This document shows positions 30,449 to 39,614 of a stretch of DNA of 64,000 nt, one piece after another. Position numbers and translations under genes: made by a program. Below the pieces are notes generated by a model. That model did not search any database. It worked only from the letters and a program-made list of their open reading frames with translations, and was not told the DNA's origin. Source of the DNA: Brevibacillus brevis. GTDB taxonomy: Bacteria > Bacillota > Bacilli > Brevibacillales > Brevibacillaceae. The DNA lies in contig NZ_LR134338.1 of NCBI RefSeq assembly GCF_900637055.1, forward strand, positions 3,995,001-4,059,000, in the 5' to 3' direction. Numbering within the stretch: position 1 is the stretch's first letter; each line of letters starts with the position of its first letter.

Positions 30449-31025
30449 AGCGCTTGTCCTTGTCATTCCACAGACGTTCTACCTGGATCAATTGATCTTC
30501 CTCAAAGCTTAGTTTATAAATATCGGGCATCGAGGTCTTTTTCCAAAACGAGAAATCGTACAATGAGTCGTAGTGATTCATGATGATCGTCATGATGTTT
30601 CCATGAATGCCAACCGCGACTTTTTTGCCTCGATGGTGATCCAAAACTTCCTGAAAGGCGGTGAGTCCTCTTTCCCCCGCTACTACATTGGATTCTCCCC
30701 CTGCGAAAGCAAACTCACGGTTTGCAAACACATACTCTATAGCTTGCACAAAATGTTCAAACGGCTCTCCCCAAGCGCCTAATTCCCGCTCGCGAAGACC
30801 CGGTTCCAGCTTAATTTCCTGATTCGCTTGCTTCGCTGCCGCTTCAATCGTCTTAATAGCCCTCGCATATGGGCTGGAGACAAACACGTCAATCTGTTCG
30901 TCTTTCAGGATTCCTGCTACACGCTGCGCATCTTGCAATCCCTTCTCTGACAATCCACGCGTTTCCTCCTGGTCCTGAATGTACGGCGATTCTGCGTGGC
31001 GGACCATATATACATGTGTGCGCAT
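30447..31025 (-). CDS. Histidine phosphatase family protein
   Basis: 192 residues. N-terminal catalytic motif VYMVRHAESPY (RHG/RHA type), VSSPYARAIKTIEA, and ELGAWGEPFE fit the phosphoglycerate-mutase-like phosphatase superfamily; the second His is in VGIHGNIMTI. Substrate not predictable. Ribosome site AAAGGGAGGTG. Confidence 0.9.
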   Translation of the reverse strand: MRTHVYMVRHAESPYIQDQEETRGLSEKGLQDAQRVAGILKDEQIDVFVSSPYARAIKTIEAAAKQANQEIKLEPGLRERELGAWGEPFEHFVQAIEYVFANREFAFAGGESNVVAGERGLTAFQEVLDHHRGKKVAVGIHGNIMTIIMNHYDSLYDFSFWKKTSMPDIYKLSFEEDQLIQVERLWNDKDKR

Positions 31026-31067
31026 CCTTACACCTCCCTTTCGTTTGGGATCATTTCGATTGGGAAA

Positions 31068-32198
31068 TCATCGCTGTTCAATGACATTGTTGAAAGGATT
31101 CAACTTTTCAGGCGAAAAAACGCTATAGTGGATCGATGCGAGATCAGCTACATAGTACGACTTCCCATCCTTCGCCCAGCCGATGATGCGATAATTGTCA
31201 CTTAAACGATAATAACCAGGCATTCCCTTTTCAGGAGAGCCAAATGGATAGCCGCATTTCGTGACTTGTTTGCATGATTGAATGTACATATACGAATCTT
31301 GAGAATTGGAAGTACGAGCGTGCTGTTCTACTGCCATCTGATTTCCTGATGGCGACCAAACAATCTTGTCCAAGTAGCTCTCAGTGAACACGGAATCCTT
31401 CAAATTGACCTTTTTCCCTGTCTGCAAATCCAGCATGTATTCTTCTGTAGTAGTTCGCAAGTAACGGTACTTCATATCGTTGGAGTAAGAAGGAAATGCC
31501 GTCATTTTGTGGTCGTATTTCAGGCCAGTCGGTAAGTCTAATTCCTTGTATGCGGTTTGCGTTTTGTAAAACAGCTTTTTCGAATTTGGGACCCAGTAAT
31601 ACATTTCTTCGTCTGTTCCACTCCGCCACTCATACTGGTCATTCTTTTTCATTTTGAGTGTAGGCAGGTGCTGCAAGTACAAGTGACCACTTACTTTGGC
31701 ATTGGAAGAGAGCATGTCCATCCGTGTGAACGCCATGTACTGTTCATCCGGTGAAACGGAAAAATCTAGGACGGGATACTGAGCTGCTGCCGGGACAAGT
31801 ACCGTTTTTTTGCCGTCTGGCAGACTGAGCTTCACGATACCGCCATTTTCACGAACGTAGAGCGCGTCCTGCTTCGGCGACCATTTGCCATAGCCGGATA
31901 GCTGCGTCATCTTTTTTGTTTGCATATCGTACAAGTACGGTATAGTTCGGTCTGCCTTCCCGTATCCGATCCGCTCACCGTATACAAACCTGCCCGATGG
32001 CGACATGCTCGCTCGGTGAATCAAGGGCATGTTCGTCACGGTTTTTGTTACTTTTCCATCTATCGTCACTTTATAGATGACGACCGGCTCTGGCTTGCGA
32101 GGGTCAGCCTGCGCAGGAGCAGAGGCATTGATTTGTTCAGGGACAAGGATGCCCAGCAAGGAAATCAGTAAGCATGAGAGCAATAAGCGTTTTTTCAT
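31068..32198 (-). CDS. Secreted TolB/beta-propeller-like protein
   Basis: 376 residues from ATG 32198 behind GGGAGGACCC. Signal peptide at about 1-25 (KKRLLLSCLLISLLGILV). Repeats of the kind SPSGRFVYGER, WSPKQDALYVR, VSPDEQYMAFTR and WSPSGNQMAVEQ, each in a beta-blade pattern, indicate a WD40-like/TolB propeller. No enzyme motif; extracellular or membrane-attached. Function unknown. Confidence 0.7.
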   Translation of the reverse strand: MKKRLLLSCLLISLLGILVPEQINASAPAQADPRKPEPVVIYKVTIDGKVTKTVTNMPLIHRASMSPSGRFVYGERIGYGKADRTIPYLYDMQTKKMTQLSGYGKWSPKQDALYVRENGGIVKLSLPDGKKTVLVPAAAQYPVLDFSVSPDEQYMAFTRMDMLSSNAKVSGHLYLQHLPTLKMKKNDQYEWRSGTDEEMYYWVPNSKKLFYKTQTAYKELDLPTGLKYDHKMTAFPSYSNDMKYRYLRTTTEEYMLDLQTGKKVNLKDSVFTESYLDKIVWSPSGNQMAVEQHARTSNSQDSYMYIQSCKQVTKCGYPFGSPEKGMPGYYRLSDNYRIIGWAKDGKSYYVADLASIHYSVFSPEKLNPFNNVIEQR

Positions 32199-32266
32199 CA
32201 AGGGTCCTCCCGAATATGTAATCAATACCTAGACGTTCGCTGGAAGCACTTGGTTTCCCTTTGCAC

Positions 32267-32302
32267 GAAAAAAAGATCGGAAGCACCCCTGCGCCTCCGA
32301 CC
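32267..32302 (-). terminator. asb operon terminator
   Basis: Minus-strand hairpin GGTCGGAGGC / GCTTCCGATC followed by TTTTTTT, directly after asbF. Confidence 0.88.
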
Positions 32303-32311
32303 CTTTTTCAC

Positions 32312-33148
32312 TTACGCACTAACCATCATTGCCTTCCGCAACCACTCTACCTCTTCAGCTAATACACACTGCGGACTCTGACCAAACCATTCAATAGATG
32401 CAAAATAATCCGTATCCGCAATCTTTTCTAAAATAGGCCCATAATCTACAACGCCTTCACCGAGCAGTACCATTCCCTCACGATCGCCGTTAGGGGCATA
32501 TACATTATGCGGAGCGAATACCGGCAGATGATTCGATGAAGAAATATTTTTCAAATGATAATGAGCTACCCACGGTCTCAATTGCTCGTACGCATTGATC
32601 GGATCAGCACCTGATTCCCAGACATGAAGAAAATCAAGATTAACTTTTAGAGCAGGATGATTGACCTCCTGCAACAAAGCAAGTGTAGAACTCATAGAAT
32701 CTGTGAGCGTGTTCGGATGTGTTTCGACCAAGAGCTGAATTCCGTGCTCTTGACACATCTTACATAAGATTTGCAGATGATGCACATAGCGTGCCCGCTC
32801 TTCTGGCCCAACTTCACTACTCGCCTTCTGTCCAGCAAACGTCCTGATTTGTTTTACATGTAGCCAATTCGCCAGTGAAATGAGTCTTTTTGCTTTTTCC
32901 AGTGTACGCTGAAATCCAGATGAAGCAGCAATATCCAGATAATCGCTAAGCATGGAGATACTCATGCCTTGATCCCTGACCAACCTTACCTGCTCCTCCA
33001 TCTCTAATCGATCATGATCGTACAGATGTTGAGCGTGGGTTCCCCATAACTCGATTCCATCAAAATGATGACGATGAGCAAACCGAACAATCTGTGCAAA
33101 CGAAATCAACTGGTGGCGAAAAGTGATTGTGCACAATGAGAGTTTCAT
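32312..33148 (-). CDS. asbF: 3-dehydroshikimate dehydratase AsbF
   Basis: 278 residues, TIM-barrel sugar-isomerase-like fold. The start MKLSLCTITFRHQLISFAQI, then FDGIELWGTHAQ, IQLLVETHPNTLTD (metal ligands Glu/His), LKVNLDFLHVWESGADP and HYHLKNISSSNHL match AsbF of Bacillus. AsbF makes 3,4-dihydroxybenzoate from 3-dehydroshikimate, the catechol unit of petrobactin. Last gene of the operon. Confidence 0.95.
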   Translation of the reverse strand: MKLSLCTITFRHQLISFAQIVRFAHRHHFDGIELWGTHAQHLYDHDRLEMEEQVRLVRDQGMSISMLSDYLDIAASSGFQRTLEKAKRLISLANWLHVKQIRTFAGQKASSEVGPEERARYVHHLQILCKMCQEHGIQLLVETHPNTLTDSMSSTLALLQEVNHPALKVNLDFLHVWESGADPINAYEQLRPWVAHYHLKNISSSNHLPVFAPHNVYAPNGDREGMVLLGEGVVDYGPILEKIADTDYFASIEWFGQSPQCVLAEEVEWLRKAMMVSA

Positions 33149-33155
33149 TTGACCT

Positions 33156-34139
33156 CTACCTCCACCCTTGTTCGTCTACAGTGACGAGACTTTTATCCAT
33201 TTGGGTCCACAGAACAAACTGACGTTCCAACTCTTTTTTCACTTCGAGTTCAATCAAATCAATCTCTTCTAACGCCTCGATAATCGGAGGTAACAACGCC
33301 ATATTCTTGGTCATCGCCATTTTGACAGACAAGTACTGAGCTGTCGTAAACCCTTGGTAGATGTCCTCCACTTTATATGCGATGCGCAAAAACTCATCAC
33401 GATGGTATTGCAGGTAATCTTGCAGATAGAGAAATGCATACTCGTAGCTGTATTTACGGATCGCAATCACCTTCACCTGAGTCACTGCCGGGAGCAACAT
33501 GTCCAAGTTGTATCCATTGCGCCCTTCTGCCATGTCTGTAATCAATTGCTTCAACTCAAGGGTAAACGGATTATGATCACGTTTGAGTGCTGCGTAGAAA
33601 TATTCGTGGATCATTTCATAGGTTGGTTCCTTAATTTCACTCGCATCCACCATAAAGCCGCCACCGAACGGATTTTCCAAGAAGGATTTGATCACCGTCT
33701 CCTTCTTCACATTGCCCTCCCAACGAAAATCCGGGTCAAACATAAACCACTCATCTTCGTTCTCCGTCTTTGAAATCATCAAAAAATGCGGGAACGGCTT
33801 CAACGCAAATTTATTATCTCGTTCTGGAACGAGTGACATGTCTATCTGAACTAGGACAAACTGATCCTCAGTACGCTTATCAATGAGTTCTAAGAACATG
33901 TCCAGATTGGAGGCTTTATCTTTGGAATGATCGTACCATTCCGTTACTTTCGCTCGGAAAAGTCTCTCATATCCCTTGATAATCTCCTCATGATTATCAA
34001 TGTAATACGTAACCACACCTTGATCCGTTATCGAGTACTCGGCATCCCATATACCAAAATAATAGGGACGATAATCAATTTTTGTGCGGCGCTTAATCAC
34101 TTCGCATAGGCATGAAATAATGCAATGAACCTTAACCAT
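33156..34139 (-). CDS. asbE: Petrobactin biosynthesis acyltransferase-type protein AsbE
   Basis: 327 residues; it matches the AsbE type (early segment YRPYYFGIWDAEYSI; FALKPFPHFLMI; FMFDPDFRWEG). In Bacillus AsbE transfers 3,4-dihydroxybenzoyl from AsbD to the spermidine amines. It has no other common family features. Ribosome site GTGGGGGAT. Between asbD and asbF in the conserved order. Confidence 0.9.
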   Translation of the reverse strand: MVKVHCIISCLCEVIKRRTKIDYRPYYFGIWDAEYSITDQGVVTYYIDNHEEIIKGYERLFRAKVTEWYDHSKDKASNLDMFLELIDKRTEDQFVLVQIDMSLVPERDNKFALKPFPHFLMISKTENEDEWFMFDPDFRWEGNVKKETVIKSFLENPFGGGFMVDASEIKEPTYEMIHEYFYAALKRDHNPFTLELKQLITDMAEGRNGYNLDMLLPAVTQVKVIAIRKYSYEYAFLYLQDYLQYHRDEFLRIAYKVEDIYQGFTTAQYLSVKMAMTKNMALLPPIIEALEEIDLIELEVKKELERQFVLWTQMDKSLVTVDEQGWR

Positions 34140-34171
34140 TCTGTATCCCCCACTCGATGTTTGGATAGACG

Positions 34172-34438
34172 CTAATTCGATACATGCTGCGGTTCCAGCT
34201 GTTCAACAAAAGTAAGGAGTGATCCTACCGTTTGGAAGATTCGTGGATCTAACTCATGAGCAGGAACTACCAAGTGCAAATCCTCCTCGATATAAACAAT
34301 CAGTTGCAATAGCATAATCGAATCGATATGTAGATCCTCATTCAATCGCATGGACTCCTCTAGCGTGACGATATGCGATAATTTTAATTTTTCGGTCATG
34401 ATCGTATGGATTTGCTCGATTCTTTCATTTCGTGTCAT
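34172..34438 (-). CDS. asbD: Aryl carrier protein AsbD
   Basis: 88 residues, acyl-carrier fold. The phosphopantetheine Ser is in NEDLHIDSIMLLQLIVYIEE. It holds 3,4-dihydroxybenzoate as a thioester. Start overlaps asbC stop by 4 bp. Confidence 0.93.
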   Translation of the reverse strand: MTRNERIEQIHTIMTEKLKLSHIVTLEESMRLNEDLHIDSIMLLQLIVYIEEDLHLVVPAHELDPRIFQTVGSLLTFVEQLEPQHVSN

Positions 34439-35679
34439 TTGCTGATCGTCTCCATTTCTAATAATCGACGGCTGATTTTTCCTGTGGCTGTCTTAGGAAT
34501 GCTCGTCACACATTGGATTTCGAATGGGACTTTATAGCCTGGCAAACGATCTTGGCACCATTCCCTGATTTGTTCAGGAGCAGTTCCTCCCTCTGTAATC
34601 ACCTGCGCTTTCACAATCTCTCCCATAACCGGATGACGTCCACGATACACGACCACTTCTTTTGTCCCACTCATTTTCAAAATGACGTCCTCGACCTCTA
34701 AAGGAAACACCTTTAAGCCCGAAACGTTTATCACATCATCCATCCTTGATACAAATTGAATATGTCCTTCTCCTGTCCAGAAACCTAAATCCTGCGTCGC
34801 TATTTCGTTCTGTCCAATCCGAATCATTATTTCATCGGGTTGTTCTTCATTTTCACCTGCTGTCATTGTGACATGGGAAAGGGGAATTCCCAGATCTGTA
34901 TGCGTCCGCATTTGTTTACTCATACTGACGCACCCCGCCTCAGAGCATCCATATTGTTGCATCAGGACGTCGCTCATACCTTGCAGCTTTAGAAACAATC
35001 CTTCTGGCATGGGAGCACCAGATGTCATTAACCGGTGAAAGCGTACCTGCTCCCGCGTAAAGCTTGATAAGATGTGATAAAAGACTGGCAGACCATAAAC
35101 AATGTGCTGGGGAGCAGCTTGAATCACTTGCAACGCAAACTTCGGATTTTTGTGGGTCACAATCGAAGGCTTACTTCCCCGTTCCAGAGCTGCCAAAACG
35201 CCACATATCAAGCCATACGAGTGTGTCACCGATGCCAGCACGATCGGAGTTAGCGCTTCCTCTCCCTGAAACAACTGGTTGTAGGCATGAATTTCTGTTT
35301 GGATATCATCCCAACTTCTCCCGATGAGCTTCGCGTCCCCCGTAGTACCTGAGCTATATTGGTAGAGGGATGGTTTTTCGCTCTGTTGTTTATCCGTGAT
35401 AGACAAGAAGTGCTTCGTCTCCTGATAAACAAGCCCATAACACCTTGCCTTCACTGCCATTTGATAGGCTGTTTCCATTGGGGTTTCCCCATGAATTAAT
35501 AACACCGAGCCATTATGCTCACGTAAATATTGAACAAGACTAATCACGTCTAGTGGGTCAGCTATGCAGACTGCGTACCTCTTTCCTTCTGGCTGTCGAA
35601 AATGCTCCATGCTTTCGAACCCTTGCCTATGTCGCTCCATTTCATGTACAGAAATCTCATTTTGATTGACAATGATCAT
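34435..35679 (-). CDS. asbC: 3,4-dihydroxybenzoate-AMP ligase AsbC
   Basis: 414 residues from ATG 35679 with GGGAGGTTAA upstream; longer frames start inside asbB. ANL-family motifs: YSSGTTGDAKLIGRSW, MQQYGCSEAG, SRMDDVINVSGLKVFPLEVE and the catalytic Lys in KTATGKISRR. It adenylates 3,4-dihydroxybenzoate and loads it on AsbD. Confidence 0.93.
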   Translation of the reverse strand: MIIVNQNEISVHEMERHRQGFESMEHFRQPEGKRYAVCIADPLDVISLVQYLREHNGSVLLIHGETPMETAYQMAVKARCYGLVYQETKHFLSITDKQQSEKPSLYQYSSGTTGDAKLIGRSWDDIQTEIHAYNQLFQGEEALTPIVLASVTHSYGLICGVLAALERGSKPSIVTHKNPKFALQVIQAAPQHIVYGLPVFYHILSSFTREQVRFHRLMTSGAPMPEGLFLKLQGMSDVLMQQYGCSEAGCVSMSKQMRTHTDLGIPLSHVTMTAGENEEQPDEIMIRIGQNEIATQDLGFWTGEGHIQFVSRMDDVINVSGLKVFPLEVEDVILKMSGTKEVVVYRGRHPVMGEIVKAQVITEGGTAPEQIREWCQDRLPGYKVPFEIQCVTSIPKTATGKISRRLLEMETISK

Positions 35680-35683
35680 GCGA

Positions 35684-37549
35684 TTAACCTCCCACAGCCA
35701 TGGAATGAAGCCTTTTCCTTGCCTCGAACAAAGGATTGGGAACTTCATGCAAATGATAGTTCTCATTCGTTGTATATAGCTTTTTCTTGGTCAATTTCTC
35801 TACCTGCACGCTTGGAACAAACAGATCAAATCGCTTAAATCGCTCCGCCAATTCCGGGAATTGTTTTTGGTGACCCTCCAATACCTGAACGGCCATCTCC
35901 CAGAATTGCTCTTCGGCATATCCGTAATGCTCTTCTAATAGCCGTGCGAGTTGCCCCAGATTGATCAAAAATAATGTCTCTAACGTCAAATCTCTGACGG
36001 TTGATGTTTCATCCATGTGGAACATCACATTATCTGGTTTCGTTGCGTAATATTCGTGCACTTCCGCGAAGTTCGGGCATTTGTCTGGCTCACTCAAGAA
36101 CGGTTGGCAAAAAATCAAATCTTCATGAAAATCCTTCAATGCTACCCGAGTAGGGACACCCTCCCGATGCACCAGGATCATATTCTGCCCGTGGGATTCC
36201 ATCGCAATCCCGTGTTTCACAAGAATATGAACAACTGGCAATACACTGCTTTCCATTAATCGTGCAAGCCAATTCTCTAGCCCTTGCTCACGAATCCAAC
36301 GATCAATGAACGGCACCCCATCCACCTCTACAGCCGCTAATGCGTTATAAGGAACCGCATCTTCTCCCGCTTCGAGATGAGGGATGAGACTTTCTCTCCA
36401 CATGCACCCAATTACCCCGAATGTAACCATTTCCACCAGGTCAGAAGCAGGTGGAGGATCGTATGCCACTGCTGCAAACTCTTGGAGCATGATCACCTTT
36501 TGCACATCTCGTAAATACGAATCTGCGTCCGTTATCCCCTTGAGCCACCTCGAAACGATGGGTGCACTTGCCAGTGAATGGGGGGTGAGATGACGTGCCG
36601 CTGAAGTATTCACCACGTTGATCGAGAGTTTCAGATACGGTTTATGCGGATTACTTTTGTTAGCAAATGTGCGAATGGATTGTTGTGGACGATGACCATC
36701 AGCGCCTACGCCTAGCACAATGATCTCTTTGCGATGGATATCGTCCAGAAATCCAGGCACGATATGATTCCGCCACTGCCAAGGATGGACAGGCACGAGG
36801 GCATACTGCTCAGGATCGCATCCATGATTGACGATGATTTGCTGAAAGACTTCTTTTTGTTCTCGACCTATTTCATCCAAAAGAAGGTCATCGAAATTTC
36901 TTCCTTGATCAATGGATACTTGAGCATATTGTTTTTTTATCGCTAACCAAAGAAAATGAACTTCCTGCTTAAATTCAGGACCATAGGCAAAATGATCTGC
37001 GTAAGTAAATCCAACACGTGATTTATAGCTTGGGTGGTAAGGGTGACCGTCCATCAGATCACCTTCCAGCTCATCGTACGATTTGCCCTGCATCCGTATA
37101 TCATTTTGTACCCGATAGTATTGGGATAAAGTATCCTTTAACAACGTTTGTTCCAGATCATTGGCAAAAAGCTTCAGCCTTTGTTCATCTACCGTTTTCA
37201 TTCGGAATAATTCCAATAAAAAACGAGTGAGGGATATCGCTTCTGATTCTTGCTGGGCAGCTCCGCTTTGATCGTAAGCAACACGAGTAACGGGGTCCTT
37301 CCCAAGACGAACAAGTCCAAAACTAGCACTCCTCCGCCCTCGGCAACGATAGCGAATAGGCAGATTCCCCTCATCAAGCCCATGTAGGGTGTAAATCGTC
37401 TCTTCACCCTCTTGCAAGGTCTCAGGAATCAAAATTCCCTCATATAACAAAGACTCGATGCATTGTCGAAACACCCTTCTTCTCACCTGAACGTACTGTG
37501 TCGAGTGAAGTGCCTCTTCAATCGAGAAATCTTGTATTGTGAACTCCAT
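35684..37549 (-). CDS. asbB: NIS siderophore synthetase AsbB
   Basis: 621 residues, IucA/IucC family. Core signatures: DGHPYHPSYKSRVGFTYADH (ATP site region), LVPVHPWQWRNHIVPGF, KLSINVVNTSAARHLTP and VKHGIAMESHGQNMILVHR. It joins the second spermidine (or its aryl conjugate) to the citrate intermediate. C-terminal FhuF-like cap at about 430-600. Ribosome site GGAGGATAAGG. Confidence 0.94.
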   Translation of the reverse strand: MEFTIQDFSIEEALHSTQYVQVRRRVFRQCIESLLYEGILIPETLQEGEETIYTLHGLDEGNLPIRYRCRGRRSASFGLVRLGKDPVTRVAYDQSGAAQQESEAISLTRFLLELFRMKTVDEQRLKLFANDLEQTLLKDTLSQYYRVQNDIRMQGKSYDELEGDLMDGHPYHPSYKSRVGFTYADHFAYGPEFKQEVHFLWLAIKKQYAQVSIDQGRNFDDLLLDEIGREQKEVFQQIIVNHGCDPEQYALVPVHPWQWRNHIVPGFLDDIHRKEIIVLGVGADGHRPQQSIRTFANKSNPHKPYLKLSINVVNTSAARHLTPHSLASAPIVSRWLKGITDADSYLRDVQKVIMLQEFAAVAYDPPPASDLVEMVTFGVIGCMWRESLIPHLEAGEDAVPYNALAAVEVDGVPFIDRWIREQGLENWLARLMESSVLPVVHILVKHGIAMESHGQNMILVHREGVPTRVALKDFHEDLIFCQPFLSEPDKCPNFAEVHEYYATKPDNVMFHMDETSTVRDLTLETLFLINLGQLARLLEEHYGYAEEQFWEMAVQVLEGHQKQFPELAERFKRFDLFVPSVQVEKLTKKKLYTTNENYHLHEVPNPLFEARKRLHSMAVGG

Positions 37550-37589
37550 ACCTTATCCTCCAAGTCTCTTCAAGCTGGATGCTCGTAAG

Positions 37590-39395
37590 CTATCCAAAAG
37601 CATGCAGCTCTGCCTTTTCGGTCTGCTTTACTTTTGCTAAAGGATTATCTATGTAAACAAAAACAGATGATCTCTCTTCCGGTTGGGTTAATTCATCAAG
37701 ATCATAGAAGCGCGTGAGCAGATTCGCCTTACAAGGAAGCTGTTCGCGCGTAAGTAGATTCTCCAGAAACTTCGATGCCTCTCGATTCATAGGTAAAAAC
37801 TCTGTCAAAACCTCATGCATCTCTGCCAATAAGATTTGTTCATCAATTAATCCTTCTGTTCCAAATCCATTAATGAGTCCAAACATATGGTTAAAAATCA
37901 TATAATAGGTGATTCGCTCATCTACAAGATGGTCTTTGTAAATGTTCCTACTCGCCTTGCCAATCCCAGGCAATTCTGCCTCTAATACTTCTTGCATCGA
38001 TTCTGAGAAATAGTAGCCTTGATTATCACGATAATAGAACTGATCCGGGTATCCGTCTTTAAGAGTGACCACACTATTCTGTTGATGGGCTTCCAAGCCG
38101 ATTCCGTACTTTAGATAGAGCCATACCATTGGTTTCAATGAAATATCTACATACCGCTTAAACCATTCCAAACTAACTACTTCCAGTGTCTTACCTTCCT
38201 TTTGTGCCAAATGGTGAATGATCGTTGCCAACCTACTTTTGTAACCAGGAAGTGGATCTTGCACGAGCGCAGCGATTTGTGTGACTTGCCGAGCATTACT
38301 CCCCATAAAGGGATTATCACGCAGGATCACTTCAAATCCTGTTTCTTTCTCCCGATCAAACGTGATCGTGATGTAAGCCGGATCAGAGATAAAGCCAAAG
38401 CCTGGATACTTGCGACTCACTTCACCGATCCCTGTTTCAAAAATTTGCTTCGCCTCTAAACCAATCTCCATTTCACTTAACTTGTTGATCCGTAAAGAAT
38501 TCGTAACTTTGATTGGGACGGACAGCTTGAGCATGTATTTCTTTTCAGGATGATAAACCGTTCGAAGAGAGGATGTTGCCATATACTCCTCACCCGCTGG
38601 GCCCAGGTATAGAAGCAACCCTTTCTCGATCAAGGATTGAACGGCTACCTGTTCAAGCAACCATTCTGCTTGAAGCGGATGAATCGGGACGATTGAAAAT
38701 GATGGATCGACATCAGATATCGAAGGAAACTCGCCCTTCAGTAATTGCGAAGCGGATTCTGTTAACCCAGATTTTTCGTGAACAATCGACGGATGGGCAG
38801 CAAACAAATGGAGTTGAAACTTCCCGCAACACTCCGGTGCATACAAAGCTTGCTTGGCCTCAGGAATTCCTTGCTGACTCTTCGGTGTTGGATGGAACAA
38901 ATGACCGAACAAAAGTGCCTGCTCAGCTTCGATGAAGCTTTGATCCACCCCATATAAAATCTCCGCGTTGCTTTTGCGAGTCCTAACAAATTTCTCAATG
39001 CTTTGGCAACTTTGAATCATACGCAAGACTAATTCATCTGGAACTGCATTTTCCCCATGCTGAAGCGTTAACTCTTTTATCAAAAGAACCGCTAATGTCA
39101 AATAGTCCGCCTGAACGAAACGAGAACAGTCACCACTTCGGTAGCAAGCTGGATAATGAAACAAATGCCTGCCTGTCACCGAATGATATTTGACACCGAC
39201 ATAGAGGGATATCCCCTGATGCGGGAGTTCGCAATGAAGGTACGTACCTGTTGTACTCGGCTGTATGATTTTCGTTAGATGCTTCGTAATCTCGTCTTTC
39301 CGATTGATCCACTCGCCCCTACCTGTTTCTCGGAGATAACAATTGAGAAAGCTCTGCATCGTTGCATGCTCTGCGATATGCTTGACTACAAACAT
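37590..39395 (-). CDS. asbA: NIS siderophore synthetase AsbA
   Basis: 601 residues from ATG 39395 after AAGAGGAGAGG; the frame stays open upstream through the Fur box. IucA/IucC signatures: GHLFHPTPKSQQGIPE, SIVPIHPLQAEWLL, KLSVPIKVTNSLRINKL and YGIGLEAHQQNSVVTLK. AsbA condenses citrate with the first spermidine. First gene of the operon. Confidence 0.94.
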   Translation of the reverse strand: MFVVKHIAEHATMQSFLNCYLRETGRGEWINRKDEITKHLTKIIQPSTTGTYLHCELPHQGISLYVGVKYHSVTGRHLFHYPACYRSGDCSRFVQADYLTLAVLLIKELTLQHGENAVPDELVLRMIQSCQSIEKFVRTRKSNAEILYGVDQSFIEAEQALLFGHLFHPTPKSQQGIPEAKQALYAPECCGKFQLHLFAAHPSIVHEKSGLTESASQLLKGEFPSISDVDPSFSIVPIHPLQAEWLLEQVAVQSLIEKGLLLYLGPAGEEYMATSSLRTVYHPEKKYMLKLSVPIKVTNSLRINKLSEMEIGLEAKQIFETGIGEVSRKYPGFGFISDPAYITITFDREKETGFEVILRDNPFMGSNARQVTQIAALVQDPLPGYKSRLATIIHHLAQKEGKTLEVVSLEWFKRYVDISLKPMVWLYLKYGIGLEAHQQNSVVTLKDGYPDQFYYRDNQGYYFSESMQEVLEAELPGIGKASRNIYKDHLVDERITYYMIFNHMFGLINGFGTEGLIDEQILLAEMHEVLTEFLPMNREASKFLENLLTREQLPCKANLLTRFYDLDELTQPEERSSVFVYIDNPLAKVKQTEKAELHAFG

Positions 39396-39473
39396 GTTAC
39401 CTCTCCTCTTGCTTGATCCAATTTTTTTATCCAAGCATAGTGACTTACATAACTGGTAAAACGTCCCATAAAT

Positions 39474-39502
39474 AATGTAAACGATTATCATTCTCATTTC
39501 AA
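39474..39502 (-). promoter_or_regulatory. asb promoter with overlapping Fur box
   Basis: TTGAAA (39497-39502), 17-bp spacer, TACATT (39474-39479). The spacer carries GAGAATGATAATCGTTTAC (39477-39495), 15 of 19 matches to the Fur consensus GATAATGATAATCATTATC. Iron-loaded Fur should therefore block the promoter. Confidence 0.88.
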
Positions 39503-39572
39503 GCAATAATATTCATCTTATACAGTTAGGAGAGATCGGCTGACCGAAATTAGTTCCTCCCTCCTACACAAA

Positions 39573-39609
39573 AAGAAAAAAGATGCCGATTCATCAGCAT
39601 CTTTTTTCT
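39573..39609. terminator. Terminator downstream of ddl
   Basis: AAAAAAGATGC / GCATCTTTTTT hairpin, symmetrical; lies just past the ddl stop on the minus strand. Confidence 0.85.
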
Positions 39610-39614
39610 CATAG

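Noticed and set aside
39396..39506. Longer N-terminus for AsbA
   Set aside because: It would translate the Fur box and promoter; ATG 39395 has the ribosome site.
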